Assembly: GCA_964030785.1 (NCBI GenBank)
Contig: OZ034968.1
Span: 55,925,399-55,989,398, forward strand
DNA length: 64,000 bases
Reading direction: 5' to 3'
From: Siderastrea siderea
Lineage: Eukaryota > Cnidaria > Anthozoa > Scleractinia > Rhizangiidae
Shown here: positions 48,664-58,137 of the stretch, piece after piece
How the letters are laid out: each line of letters opens with the position of its first letter
Position numbering within the stretch: position 1 is the stretch's first letter
Translations under genes and position numbers: made by a program
Notes under the pieces: generated by a model
What the model was told of the DNA's origin: nothing
Databases searched by the model: none
What the model saw: only the letters and a program-made list of their open reading frames with translations

Positions 48664-49447
48664 CGGAGACTAGCGCCCGTCTGTCGTCAAATGGAATTTT
48701 GCTGTGTCTTGACAGAAGTAGTCGCTCTTGATCTAGTGAAGCTTTCCTTGTTTCTGTCGCATGCCTGATGTAGTAGCGATGTTCTCCTTTCTCGTTTTCT
48801 CTACAGGTATGTGGTCTGTTATCGGAAGCCGTGGCCCAGATCACCAGTACGTGCTTTCTCGCTCCCTCCCACTCCACAACTTCGGGTGAAAGTATGGGTA
48901 AGTATTCGGGTTTAATGTTGGCTCGACATGCTCTCAAAATCTCCTTCTGTATTTGGTCAAGATTCGTCGCTGGAATACCGAGTGGTGGAAGAATGATTTG
49001 GCGGTCATCTCTTACATGGACTTCCTCATTTTCTTTTTCTTCCACGCCAATAATGATGTATCCGCCATTGTCATTGTAAAAGTCGTTAGCAAAGGCGCAA
49101 ATTGAATGGGTTACTTGCCAGTAAGTCCCACGCGGACCACTTTCCTTTTGGTTGTGCCATGCTTTTTTGAGCTCCACACGCTGTTTCTCGACTCCTTGTA
49201 GCTGCAATAAATCTTGTACATTTATCGGAAGACTTGACGTAACCTCAGCCATGTTTTCGTTTTCCAATGTTTTCCCGTCTCGGAACCCTCGGATACTCAC
49301 TTCTGGCGGTGGGCGTCCTACGACCGCAATGCACGCTGGTATTTGTCTCGGGCCAAAATTACTTCTTTCCAGGGCGGAAAAAGGTTCTTTCCGTTCAAAA
49401 TATCGTAGCTTTTGTGATTTTTGCGATGGATATCCTAGTTTTGACAT
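48664..49447 (-). CDS. AlbA_2/Schlafen-like GHKL-ATPase protein, exon 1 (N-terminal part)
   Basis: This exon encodes residues 1-261 plus the first base of codon 262, ending CTCCG before a consensus donor GTAAGA. ATG at 49447 gives an 842-aa protein when joined to 16706-18450. ATG at 49252 (MAEVTSSLPINVQDL) would give 777 aa and looks equally good. An AlbA_2 domain (Slfn_AlbA_2, Pfam PF04326 family) spans about 85-255. It shows VELKKAW, SICAFANDFYNDNGGYIIIG near 115-135, then LGIPATNLDQIQKEILRACR, a WEGARKHVLVIWA strand, and YYIRHATETRKAS, ending HSKIPFDDR. In bacterial COG2865 proteins the same domain precedes the GHKL domain, and PFDDR is followed by a region like exon 2. Schlafen proteins of this fold bind or cleave nucleic acid in animals; the activity here is not predictable by eye. 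Confidence 0.85.
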
Positions 49448-49735
49448 GTTGTCGATCTTAGGAATCAAAGATTTCCTCAGACTTCAGTGCGTGGAGTTTA
49501 AAATATCGGTTTTCTGTGTCGCGAAGCCTCGACGGGACTTGCATGCATTTAAGCCCGAGGTAAGAATCATGATTGTAAACATAAATATTTAGATAAGACA
49601 CCTATATTTAAACACGATGTAGGATGTAAGCTTAAATTTAATGATGTAATGTTCGCAAGAGGGCTGCCCTTTAGCTTCATTAACCACTACGAATAAGTAT
49701 ATCGTGTCTTGAATTGAAACAAGGGAAACATTGAC

Positions 49736-49796
49736 TTGACGTAACCTCAGCCATGTTTTCGTTTTCCGTCTCGGACACTCACTTCTTCTATGCTGT
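49736..49796 (-). repeat. Partial duplicate of the AlbA_2 gene 5' coding region
   Basis: GACTTGACGTAACCTCAGCC and ATGTTTTCGTTTTCC occur at 49231-49265 and again at 49736-49770, followed in both by CGTCTCGGA and CACTCACTTCT. On the minus strand both encode ATGGCTGAGGTTACGTCAAG. The upstream copy diverges right after TCAAGTC, so it is a fragment or an alternative first exon. Confidence 0.75.
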
Positions 49797-49805
49797 TCTT
49801 GAGGT

Positions 49806-49833
49806 ACGTCCGGATTATCCCTCTATTTAAGGA
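49806..49833 (-). promoter_or_regulatory. Short motif shared with 60537-60577
   Basis: The minus strand reads GTCCTTAAATAGAGGGATAA then TCCGGACG. A plus-strand relative lies at 60537-60577 with an extra internal AGGGATAATC unit. Each copy is within about 600 bp upstream of a gene start. A regulatory role is a guess; it may be a mobile-element scar. Confidence 0.35.
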
Positions 49834-49839
49834 CAGGCG

Positions 49840-50510
49840 TGGCTCGCGTTTCAACCAATGAGAATGCAGGATGTGATTCGAGTATCGCGTTTCAAAACAA
49901 ACCATAAAAATTCAAGATGGCGGACGAAACGAGAGCCGCGAGAGCTTTATAATACGTTTCTTCGGAAGATATATACATCACGAGAGTGCTCGAATTGAAT
50001 TTAAGTTCTGCCATGAAGAGAACCGTTGGTTTTTTGTTCAATATCACAGACAAAACGCCTTGGATAACGTAGTTTGTCCTCGGACAGAAGAAAACGCAAC
50101 GAACGCAAAATTTGGAACTGCGAGCAACGATGGTTTATCGACCTGCTTGTTATCTTTCTTTGTAAAGAGACCATAGAATTGGTAAGCATCTCTGCTCCCT
50201 ATTGTCACCCTATTCTATTGGATCGTTATTTTTCTGAAGCATAGAATCGATTTAGATGTTCAAATAAATGCCTCTTCTATCGAGCGATTTGTGGGTTAAA
50301 ATCGACAGGACATCCATGGTTGCATGTTGCAACCTCGTATCATCATTGTAAATAAATTTTAAGTTAACTCAAAGAAAACTGTATTCCTTCTTGTCCAAGT
50401 ACTACTATAGATTTATACTATATGCTGTGAATGATGCAGAAAGAGTCAGGGTTGACAGGGGGAAGATTCCTTCATCAGTTTTATTCTTGGTTGATTTTAA
50501 TAGATCTTTT
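49840..50510. other. No gene recognised
   Basis: GC-richer sequence near 49840-50110, upstream of the AlbA_2 gene, with ATTGG/CCAAT words and a short plus-strand ATG frame (49918). This is the likely promoter region of the minus-strand gene, but no defined element is seen. Confidence 0.3.
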
Positions 50511-50515
50511 GGTGT

Positions 50516-50959
50516 GCATGTACGGCTTTCGTTACTTTTAGGGGACTCGCGCTATATAGAGAAAAAATTGTCTGAATGCACGCGCAAAAATGACGAATTT
50601 AATTTACTCGCAAAAATGACGAATTCAATTAACTGCACAAAGTTTAGCAATAACTAAACTCAACAATTACAAAGCTAACCGTCGTAGAATCAGTGCTTTG
50701 CCCTAAACAGAAGTGTAGATGAGTTCTTAGGCCTAATCACTATCGGTCAGTGCTTTACCCTAAATACTGTAGATGAGTGTTTAACCGTTTTTCATTTTGT
50801 TTTCATTTGTTCCTCTCGCTAATAAACGCGCGTCATCAAATTTGTCACTCGTCATCAAATTTGTCACTCGTCATTTTTGCGCGTTCATTCAAACAGTGTT
50901 TCATTGGTTTTTTTCCTATGTAGCGCGAGTCCCCTAAAAGTAACGATAGCCGCATGTAC
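50516..50959. mobile_element. MITE with GTTACTTTTAGGGGACTCGC ends
   Basis: TCGTTACTTTTAGGGGACTC (50529) and CGCGCTATATAG are inverted as CTATGTAGCGCGAGTCCCCT AAAAGTAACGA near 50920-50950; GCATGTAC lies outside on both sides. Inside, ATTTGTCACTCGTCATCAA and AAAAATGACGAATT words repeat in both orientations. Non-coding. Confidence 0.75.
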
Positions 50960-51219
50960 AGTAGTTTCAGATTAATTTAACATCAAATTCAGTCAACTGG
51001 AGAGTGGGTTATTTGTGTTGTATTTTAAAAAATGTATAAGAATGAGTAGTGAATACGAATGAATAAGAAAAATTTACCAAGAGGTCAAGAGGTTTTGTCA
51101 AGGTTTTCTTGGAAATTTAAATAAAGTATACAAAACAGATGCAGTCTTGAAAATCTACTTTCTTTATTTTTCCACTCTGCACAGTAGTTTCAACCCTTTA
51201 TCCACCATGTACAGTATTT

Positions 51220-51600
51220 TCTCATTTTGATGGTAACAATATACATCAGTCAATTTCAGTAGGGTCCATGTCCTCCCAAGCCAACTCAAAGGCATGGTGT
51301 ATACCAAAAAAAAAAATGTTCAAATGCAGCAGGGTACAAATTTAAAAAAGGAGAAAAATTCCACCTATCTAATCACCAGCAAGTAAGGTTGAAAACACAA
51401 GAATGTCGGGTGCCCCAGGGTACACTCTGGGTTTGGCTCATATTCGACCCCTGGGTTTTGAATGTAATAAAATGCCTGACTAGTGCCCAGGGGGGGGGGG
51501 GGGAATTGGTACTGCTTAAATTAGCTGAAGCATAATAACCATTTAAATACAAAAGTACAAGCACAAAAAAAGGAGTCAAGTTTTGTTATTGCAGCAGTTC
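51220..51600. repeat. Direct repeat, copy 1 (3' end of the minus-strand gene)
   Basis: This matches 53475-53880 in the same orientation, including TTTCAGTAGGGTCCATGTCC, AACTCAAAGGCATGGTGTAT, GCCCCAGGGTACACTCTGGG and a long G-run. It covers the 3' UTR and part of the last exon of the 51599-52805 gene. Confidence 0.85.
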
Positions 51601-52805
51601 ACAGATTCACAGTTCCATGAAATTTTCTCTTCGCTGAATGCAGGATCTGAAACAAATGGCAGATTTAGTCAGTGTTGACCACAACTGCTTTCATCCTGTT
51701 CATAAGTAATTTATGTGTGCATAGTTTTTAGCATAATTAATGGCAGAATAATTACACTTCAGTGCTATCTACAAACCTTAACTTCCATGTTTTTATGGCC
51801 CTCGATATCAGGTAGACGGGATTCCACAATCTCCTTTACCCTTTGCTCCATTCCCCTAGACACTTGAAGAATCCATGAGCAGGGGATGACTGCCCCACCA
51901 CCAGCCTGTCTGTTCTGTTGCCACTCCTGTGTGGTTGGTGGTTTCCTGCTGGCTGTTGGCTCTCCAATGATACAACTGTAACAGAGAAACAGAAAATTTT
52001 ATTTTAATCTGGAGAGCAGAGAATTCAAACAAAATAAAACCATAACCTGAATATGTAAATTAGAACTTGTGGTGACACTTTCCAAACAAGATGTGACAGT
52101 ATTCCCTGGTATTGGTATTTTTGGAAGCTGTGGCATAAGAGACTTAAGGCCTGATCAACATTTGGCCAGGTTTAAGAATAAATGCAAAGCCCTAAAATCT
52201 CTATTGATTTGTGGCTCACGAAGCAAATAATTACTTGAATTGTAGGACAAAAAGAACACTAACCCATTAACAGACTTCACTTTGCCTTCTTCCAACAGCT
52301 GGATGAAGGTCTTGTTGAGGAAGTACTGCACCCGGCCAATTGTTTTCCCCATCACGTCACTAACTCTATATTCCTTCCTCTTCGACTTGCTCCTCATAAC
52401 CGTCCGCTTCGTTTCCTCATCGAGATCTTGCGGGACCTTGCATAATAGCGCGTACTCGTCTTTAGCCACGCTCGAGTCTTCCCTTTCGACATTCACTCGG
52501 TAGCCAACAGGCAACTTGATTCCAAATTCATGGTACCTAAAAATGAAAAGCTGAGTTCAACATCTCCATGTTTATTCAACAATATATTTCCCAGAGCAAA
52601 GTACTTAAAATCTTTAAGCTTCGAGGCTTACCCTTTGATCACGCCATTTGTGATCTGTACCGCCATCATCATGTCCATTTCCGAGTCTTCCCCTTCATCC
52701 AGAAAAGTGCGGTCTAGTACATAAAAACGGCGAATATGATTTGAATCATGAACTGACCTAGTCTTCATAACAGTAGGGGCAAACTTACTGACCTCGTTTC
52801 GCCAT
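51599..52805 (-). CDS. Unknown 204-aa protein, five coding exons
   Basis: Exons 52805-52793, 52713-52632, 52536-52264, 51975-51777 and 51646-51599 join in phase at GT-AG sites: donors GTCAGT, GTAAGC, GTTAGT and GTTTGT; acceptors TACTAG, TTTTAG, TTACAG and TTTCAG. The product begins MAKRDRTFLDEGEDSEMDMM and continues GVIKGYHEFGIKLPVGYRVN, a Lys/Arg-rich SKSKRKEYRV, QYFLNKTFIQLLEEGKVKSV and a basic C-terminus SAKRKFHGTVNL. I do not recognise a domain; no signal peptide or membrane span. A likely poly(A) signal on the minus strand lies at 51163-51168. It starts about 195 bp from a divergent plus-strand gene, and its 3' end is partly duplicated at 53475-53880. Start choice: ATG in AAATATGGCG. Confidence 0.6.
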
Positions 52806-52999
52806 ATTTCACGGGAAATTCGAAGAAATACTCTCTCCAAACGGCTAAAATCCTTGCTACTACCAACTCCACACTAGCAAAAGCAGCTAAAAGCAGCATG
52901 TGACATTAGTTCGCGCGACGTTTTCCCGGCGAAAAATGTCGACTTCCCATTGGCTTAGACACTATGGCATTGTGACTGCTGCAAGTGTGATTCGTTGAA
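52806..52999. promoter_or_regulatory. Candidate bidirectional promoter
   Basis: A 194-bp gap separates two divergent start codons (52805 minus, 53000 plus). It contains CGCGCGAACT and CATTGGCTTAG (CCAAT-box type) words and is more GC-rich than its surroundings. No TATA box is evident. Inferred from gene arrangement. Confidence 0.4.
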
Positions 53000-53351
53000 A
53001 TGGATGAACCGGATGTTTACAAGCTGAGGAATCTCGACGAGTCGATCAGCTGGCGACAAAAATGGATTCTAATGGAAATGATTCCTCCAAAAACGACTCA
53101 AATCAAGAGGATAAATCAAAGTAAGAGCACCAAGAAGGTTTCTATTTATTGCCCTGTTGTTAGAAACTGTTTTTCTAAAATCCAAGCCCGCACAAGAGCC
53201 GATTTATGTGCGACAACACGCAAAACTCGTTTGGCTCATTTCGCATCCACGTGAATATTTATTTCATGGTTCAATTTTACAATTGTTAGCAAACAAGCCA
53301 ATACCAGTGGGACTGGATGGAGACATGTGCAGGGGGCCAAATGAAGTTTGA
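53000..53351 (+). CDS. Unknown 102-aa protein, two coding exons
   Basis: Exon 1 is 53000-53120 (ATGGATGAACCGG to CAAA, donor GTAAGA) and exon 2 is 53164-53351 (acceptor TTGTTAG, TGA stop). The join is phase 1. The product runs MDEPDVYKLRNLDESISWRQ, WILMEMIPPKTTQIKRINQK, TVFLKSKPAQEPIYVRQHAK, LVWLISHPREYLFHGSILQL and on to CRGPNEV. I do not recognise the family. The intron is only 43 bp, which is short for this locus. Unspliced, exon 1 would read into a different 84-aa frame. AATAAA sits 22 bp after the stop (53373-53378). It is divergently paired with the 51599-52805 gene. Confidence 0.5.
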
Positions 53352-53372
53352 CTGCATCTAATAATCCACCCC

Positions 53373-53378
53373 AATAAA
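53373..53378 (+). promoter_or_regulatory. Poly(A) signal AATAAA
   Basis: Hexamer 22 bp downstream of the TGA of the plus-strand gene. Confidence 0.5.
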
Positions 53379-53474
53379 ACACTCTAACAAGTAATTTTAC
53401 TTGACCCAAATTAGCTTTATTTTTTAGCAAGTTTGTCTGTATAAAATAGAAAAAAAGAATTCAATGTCTTGTTG

Positions 53475-53880
53475 GTGTTAATGATGGTAACGATATGCAT
53501 CGGTCGATTTCAGTAGGGTCCATGTCCCCCCAAGACAACTCAAAGGCATGGTGTATACCAAAACAAAAATGTTCAAATGCAGCAGGGTACATTAAAAAAG
53601 AAGGAAAATTACACCTATCTATCACCAGCAAGTTAGGTTGAAAACACAAGAATGTCAGGTGCCCCAGGGTACACTCTGGGTTTGGCTAATACTCGACCCC
53701 CAGGATTCGAATGTAATAAAATGCCCGACTAGTGCCCAGGGGGGGGGGGGGGGGGGAGGAATGGGCACTGCTGAAATTAACTGGTGCATAACACTTCAAT
53801 AAAAATTGTAATAGCCATTTAAAATTTAAATACAAGCACAAGAGTCGTTTTGTTATTCCAGCAGTTCACAGTTCTTACCA
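53475..53880. repeat. Direct repeat, copy 2
   Basis: A second copy of 51220-51600, about 2.25 kb away, ending in a GCAGTTCACAGTTC block related to the last coding exon. It is roughly 85-90% identical by eye, with a longer G-run (53739-53758). No complete second gene accompanies it. Confidence 0.85.
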
Positions 53881-54607
53881 TGTCATCTGTATGACAGATT
53901 CAAACAAACATGAGCAGGGGGATTCTTGAGGGGGATTCTCTAGAGCCCCAAAAGAAACATTTAAAGCAGAAATGACACAAAAAAGATAGCCTACTGTAAA
54001 TTCGCCTGAACACTCGCATTTTCAGGGCTGGTTCCTAAGAAAAATGCCAAGTATACAAAGCTCAGAGGCAGTGAAATGGTAGGTTCCCAAGCCAGAAATA
54101 AGGCACTCAGAAGTTTTGAATTGTGAATGCAAGTGATTAATGTCTTTGCTTTTGTTTGTTATCTTGTTGTTCTTGTTAGATTAATATAAGCCCCTTATAT
54201 CTCTCGTGGATAGTTTGATGAGTGAAACATGCGAGTATGCTCAACAATCATGCGTGGGATCTATTTTTCTTGCTCATTCGCATGTTTACCCATTTGACTA
54301 TCCCCAAAAGAAATTAGGGACTATTTGAAGTATATTCTTTCTACATTTGATGTTACAGTTCTATTGGTCTATTTTCTCTTCATTTCCTTTTCTATTTACA
54401 TGGCAGATGTCAACTAAATATGAATGTTCACATAAAAAAAGGAAATGCAGTAGCATCTCAATCAAACTCGAACCCTCAATAACTCAAGCCTCTCATTAAC
54501 TCAAACTGATATCAGTTGACTCAGCCTGATTCATAACAGTATTCTAACCCCCGAGATCTCGAACTTTTGCTAACACAAACAGTTTTGAGTTTCCCTTGAT
54601 GGTTCGA
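53881..54607. other. No gene recognised
   Basis: Spacer between the 3' ends of opposed units. A ~90-bp stretch rich in ACTCAA/ACTCGAA words lies at 54465-54590. Confidence 0.4.
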
Positions 54608-54613
54608 TTTATT
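54608..54613 (-). promoter_or_regulatory. Poly(A) signal AATAAA (minus strand)
   Basis: Plus-strand TTTATT, 41 bp beyond the stop codon of the RAG1-N-like gene. Confidence 0.5.
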
Positions 54614-55503
54614 AACATTCTACTGTACTTGTTTCATTTGCATACTATTGAAGTCAGACATCTTCAACTGTTTCATGTACATTCTCTTCATAATCCAAGT
54701 CATCTCTCTTCAGCACCTGGCTAATGTCTTCATAAAGAGAGATTATGACTTCCTTTTTGGTTGATGACAACCTCTTCTGAATAAGGCTTAGCTTTTCCTT
54801 AAAAAATTCAAGTGAAGAATCATCCTTAATCTTAACAATAAGATCTTCAATCATTTTAACTAGATCTGCCTTCTTAATGTTAGCAAGCTGGGATGCTGCC
54901 TCCCTCTCTTCTTGTGTCACGTACAGAGTTGTTAATGGCAGGTCTGCTCTCTGGCTACCTTTGATGAGAACCTCTTCAAATACCATTTCTCTGTTGGAAC
55001 TTGCAATATCAGTAAGATCCACCAGACTTTTGTCCAAAGGCTTACCATCAAGAGATATGTGGGTCTTCTCGTCAAATGGGTTGATCAAGTGACTGCAAGT
55101 GGAGGGGAAAACAAGTTTGATATGAATAAATGTACATCTCAGTTTCCATAAATAAATAATAACATGCTGAATAAATGAAACACTGGATCTTTTGTACAGA
55201 TCATGGCTGCCAGGCCATAATGTAGCCCATTTACCAGAATATTTAACAATATGACATTTCATCCCAAGTTTTCGGAGAAATAAATTTGGTTCTTCAGTTT
55301 CAATTGATATGTGGTGTCTTGTAAAGCCCTTCTACCCAAACTTATAACTAATAAGCACTTTCTAACCTTTCACATCTTAGTTTTATGCGCCAAGCCAGAA
55401 TTTCCTTGCTGATGTCATCCCTCTTTCTGGACAATTGAGCTTCATCTTTAGGATCCTTCATTCCAATACAGGAGAATGTAGTACCCCTCAGCTACAATGT
55501 ACA

Positions 55504-55553
<50 letters not shown>

Positions 55554-55560
55554 TAATAAT
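55504..55560. repeat. (AAT)n microsatellite
   Basis: About 16 AAT/ATA units in an intron of the RAG1-N-like gene. Confidence 0.95.
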
Positions 55561-58078
55561 TTATCGCATGAAATAGTTAAAGGGGTTGGAGATTGACTTG
55601 CATGTAAGATTCACACAAGTTTTTTTTGGTACATACAGTTTGGAAAAAATCGCTTCAATGCAAAAAACATGTATTACTTAAACTAGATAGCAAAGCGGTG
55701 TAAAACCTTGATTGAATAGCAAAGTTACCTTTGTAAGCTCATCATGGTTCCTAAATATTGTCAACCATTCTCTAGCCGTCATTGCACCATTCTCCCAGCA
55801 TTTGGAGGATTTGTTTATTTCCTCCAGTTGGGTATCAAGGCCTTCCCCTTTGGAGTTGTTGCCACTTGTGCTAACCGCTTCATGCTTCTCAATGAACTTC
55901 TTCAGTTCTTCTGGGTAAAGGGTACGCTCACATCTACATGTTTAAATGTGCAAAAAATAAGATTACCTGTCAAAAATTATCATAATTTCAAACCCATGCC
56001 TATGTTTGGAAAAAAGTAAATGGATGTTATCAACTTTGATCACCAAAACAGTCACTTTCCTCAGTCTCAAGGAGAGCAAGGTACATGCATAATACATTAG
56101 AAAGGTGGGTTTTTTAAAAAAAAATGACATCTTTAAAGATCACTACTGTCTTCTATATCTGTAGGTTATGGGCTGTGAACATTAACCCTTTAAACTCCAA
56201 TGTCAACATGCATATTCTCCATACTAATCTCCACACATTTCCTTTGGTACTGATGAGGAGAATTTGTCTTACAATCAAGACCTTTTTTCTAGGTGATCAT
56301 TTCCCTTATTCTCATAAGCATTTTGTTTGATTAAGCAGAGATATTGTGAGGAGAAATTAGATGCTGGTCCCTTCTTGACCTAGGGGTTCAAGGGTTAAAA
56401 GCTGTGATACAATTGCAGATCAAACAGTGCCACTAATCAAAATTAACATTTACAAATTAACCATTTGTGAATCGATTGAACTTACTGTACCTGTCTTGCA
56501 ACTCAATTAGCTGATACTTTGATGTGAATGGCCTGAAACTGAACAAGGGTGCAAATCCTGTCTGACCACTGTTGACATATGCACTGTTGTTCTGCCTGAT
56601 GCCGATGTGATACATCCTCACAGAGCCAACATAGCGCCAAGTTTACTCGAATAGATACAGGTAATTACTGCATTTGACGTTAGGCATTTACTGATACAAA
56701 TAGTCATTGACAGACATTGGCAATTTACTGGCCATTCTGTCACGAACATATGGCACCAGCAACTCACACCAGTTCCCTCGCTCCATGACGTTTAGCATCG
56801 TCATTGAATGGTGATGGTTTTTAGCTCCTTTTGCATAGTTCAAGGCACTTTCTGAGGTGAATCCAAGTTCCTTCGCCAAACTACTTATGAAGACATCCCA
56901 GTCCACTGAAAAAAATGTCTTAACCATGTTCATCTCTACATGAAGTGGACCAATACGCAGCACAACCCAATCGAATTCCTTAGCACAACCAACACTTTCC
57001 TCATCCTTATGGAAGGCCTTTAAATGATCTTTCCATTCTTTACCATAGAAGGTAACAGTACCAGCCTCGGAGGCTTCTTTCTGGACACAGTTAAGACAGA
57101 TGACTGTCTCTTCTACAATGCTCACAGCAATCATGAAAGGAAGACCATCCATGGTTACAGTAATCCACTCTCGCGAACCAGCACCACTAAAACCATAACG
57201 TGTTACACGTGCTGTGCGACCAACACGACGAAGCACTTCAGTGACGGCCTTCTGAGAGTTTGGATTTACAAACACTGGATCAGAAACAGAAATTTTAACA
57301 GCAGTAGGTGCATGGTTGGAGGGGACGTGGCTCCATTCAACAACAAATTCTTCGTGAACTGTCTTAACCTCCTGGCGCAAACTGGAATCCTCAACATTCA
57401 TGACTACTTCATTCTCCTTGAACCTGTAGTGGTACTTTTTAACCGGCTCCACAAGTGCTGTGCCCAGGATGTCTTCACCAGACAGCTTTCTCTCTGCTGC
57501 TTTCAAATCAACTCTGCATTCTTTGTTGATGCATTTTCGTTTTGTCTTTGGCATTACAGTTGCACAATTGGGACATACATGTACCCGGCTGTTTTCTCGC
57601 AGGCTAATTTCCTTGACTTTCAAATCAACATCATCTTTCAACAACCCACTCTCAACCATTTGTTCAGAAACAACTTCCTTGAGACAGTCATGAATCAACA
57701 CCTTATTCTGAAAATAAAAACAAAAATAAAAATGTTTTGTTCTTCAAAGAATGCAGAGATTTGAGGACACCTTTGTACATTTTAATCCAATACCTCACCC
57801 AGGAAGAGGGGGCATTACACTGGAATGTAGAGGTCTAATTATATCAAGGTTTGATTTATTTGTTTGTTAGCTTTTTGAGGGAGGGGGGAGGGTGGAATTT
57901 CAAACCAATTTAATTTCTATTTTCTTTTGCCTCAGAGTCATTACCATGATATGAGACAAAAGAGAACAGAAGATAATATACCAAAACATGTAAAATAATA
58001 CAATGTTTACAATCAAGCAGTTGGGATTATTATATAAATGCAAATCTTTAAATCTCTAAGGAACAGCAGGGTAGCAAG

Positions 58079-58100
58079 TAAAAAAAAAAAAAAAAAAAAA

Positions 58101-58136
<36 letters not shown>
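58079..58136. repeat. Poly(A) plus (AAT)n microsatellite
   Basis: An A-run of about 22 followed by about 12 AAT units, in an intron of the same gene. Confidence 0.95.
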
Positions 58137-58137
<1 letters not shown>

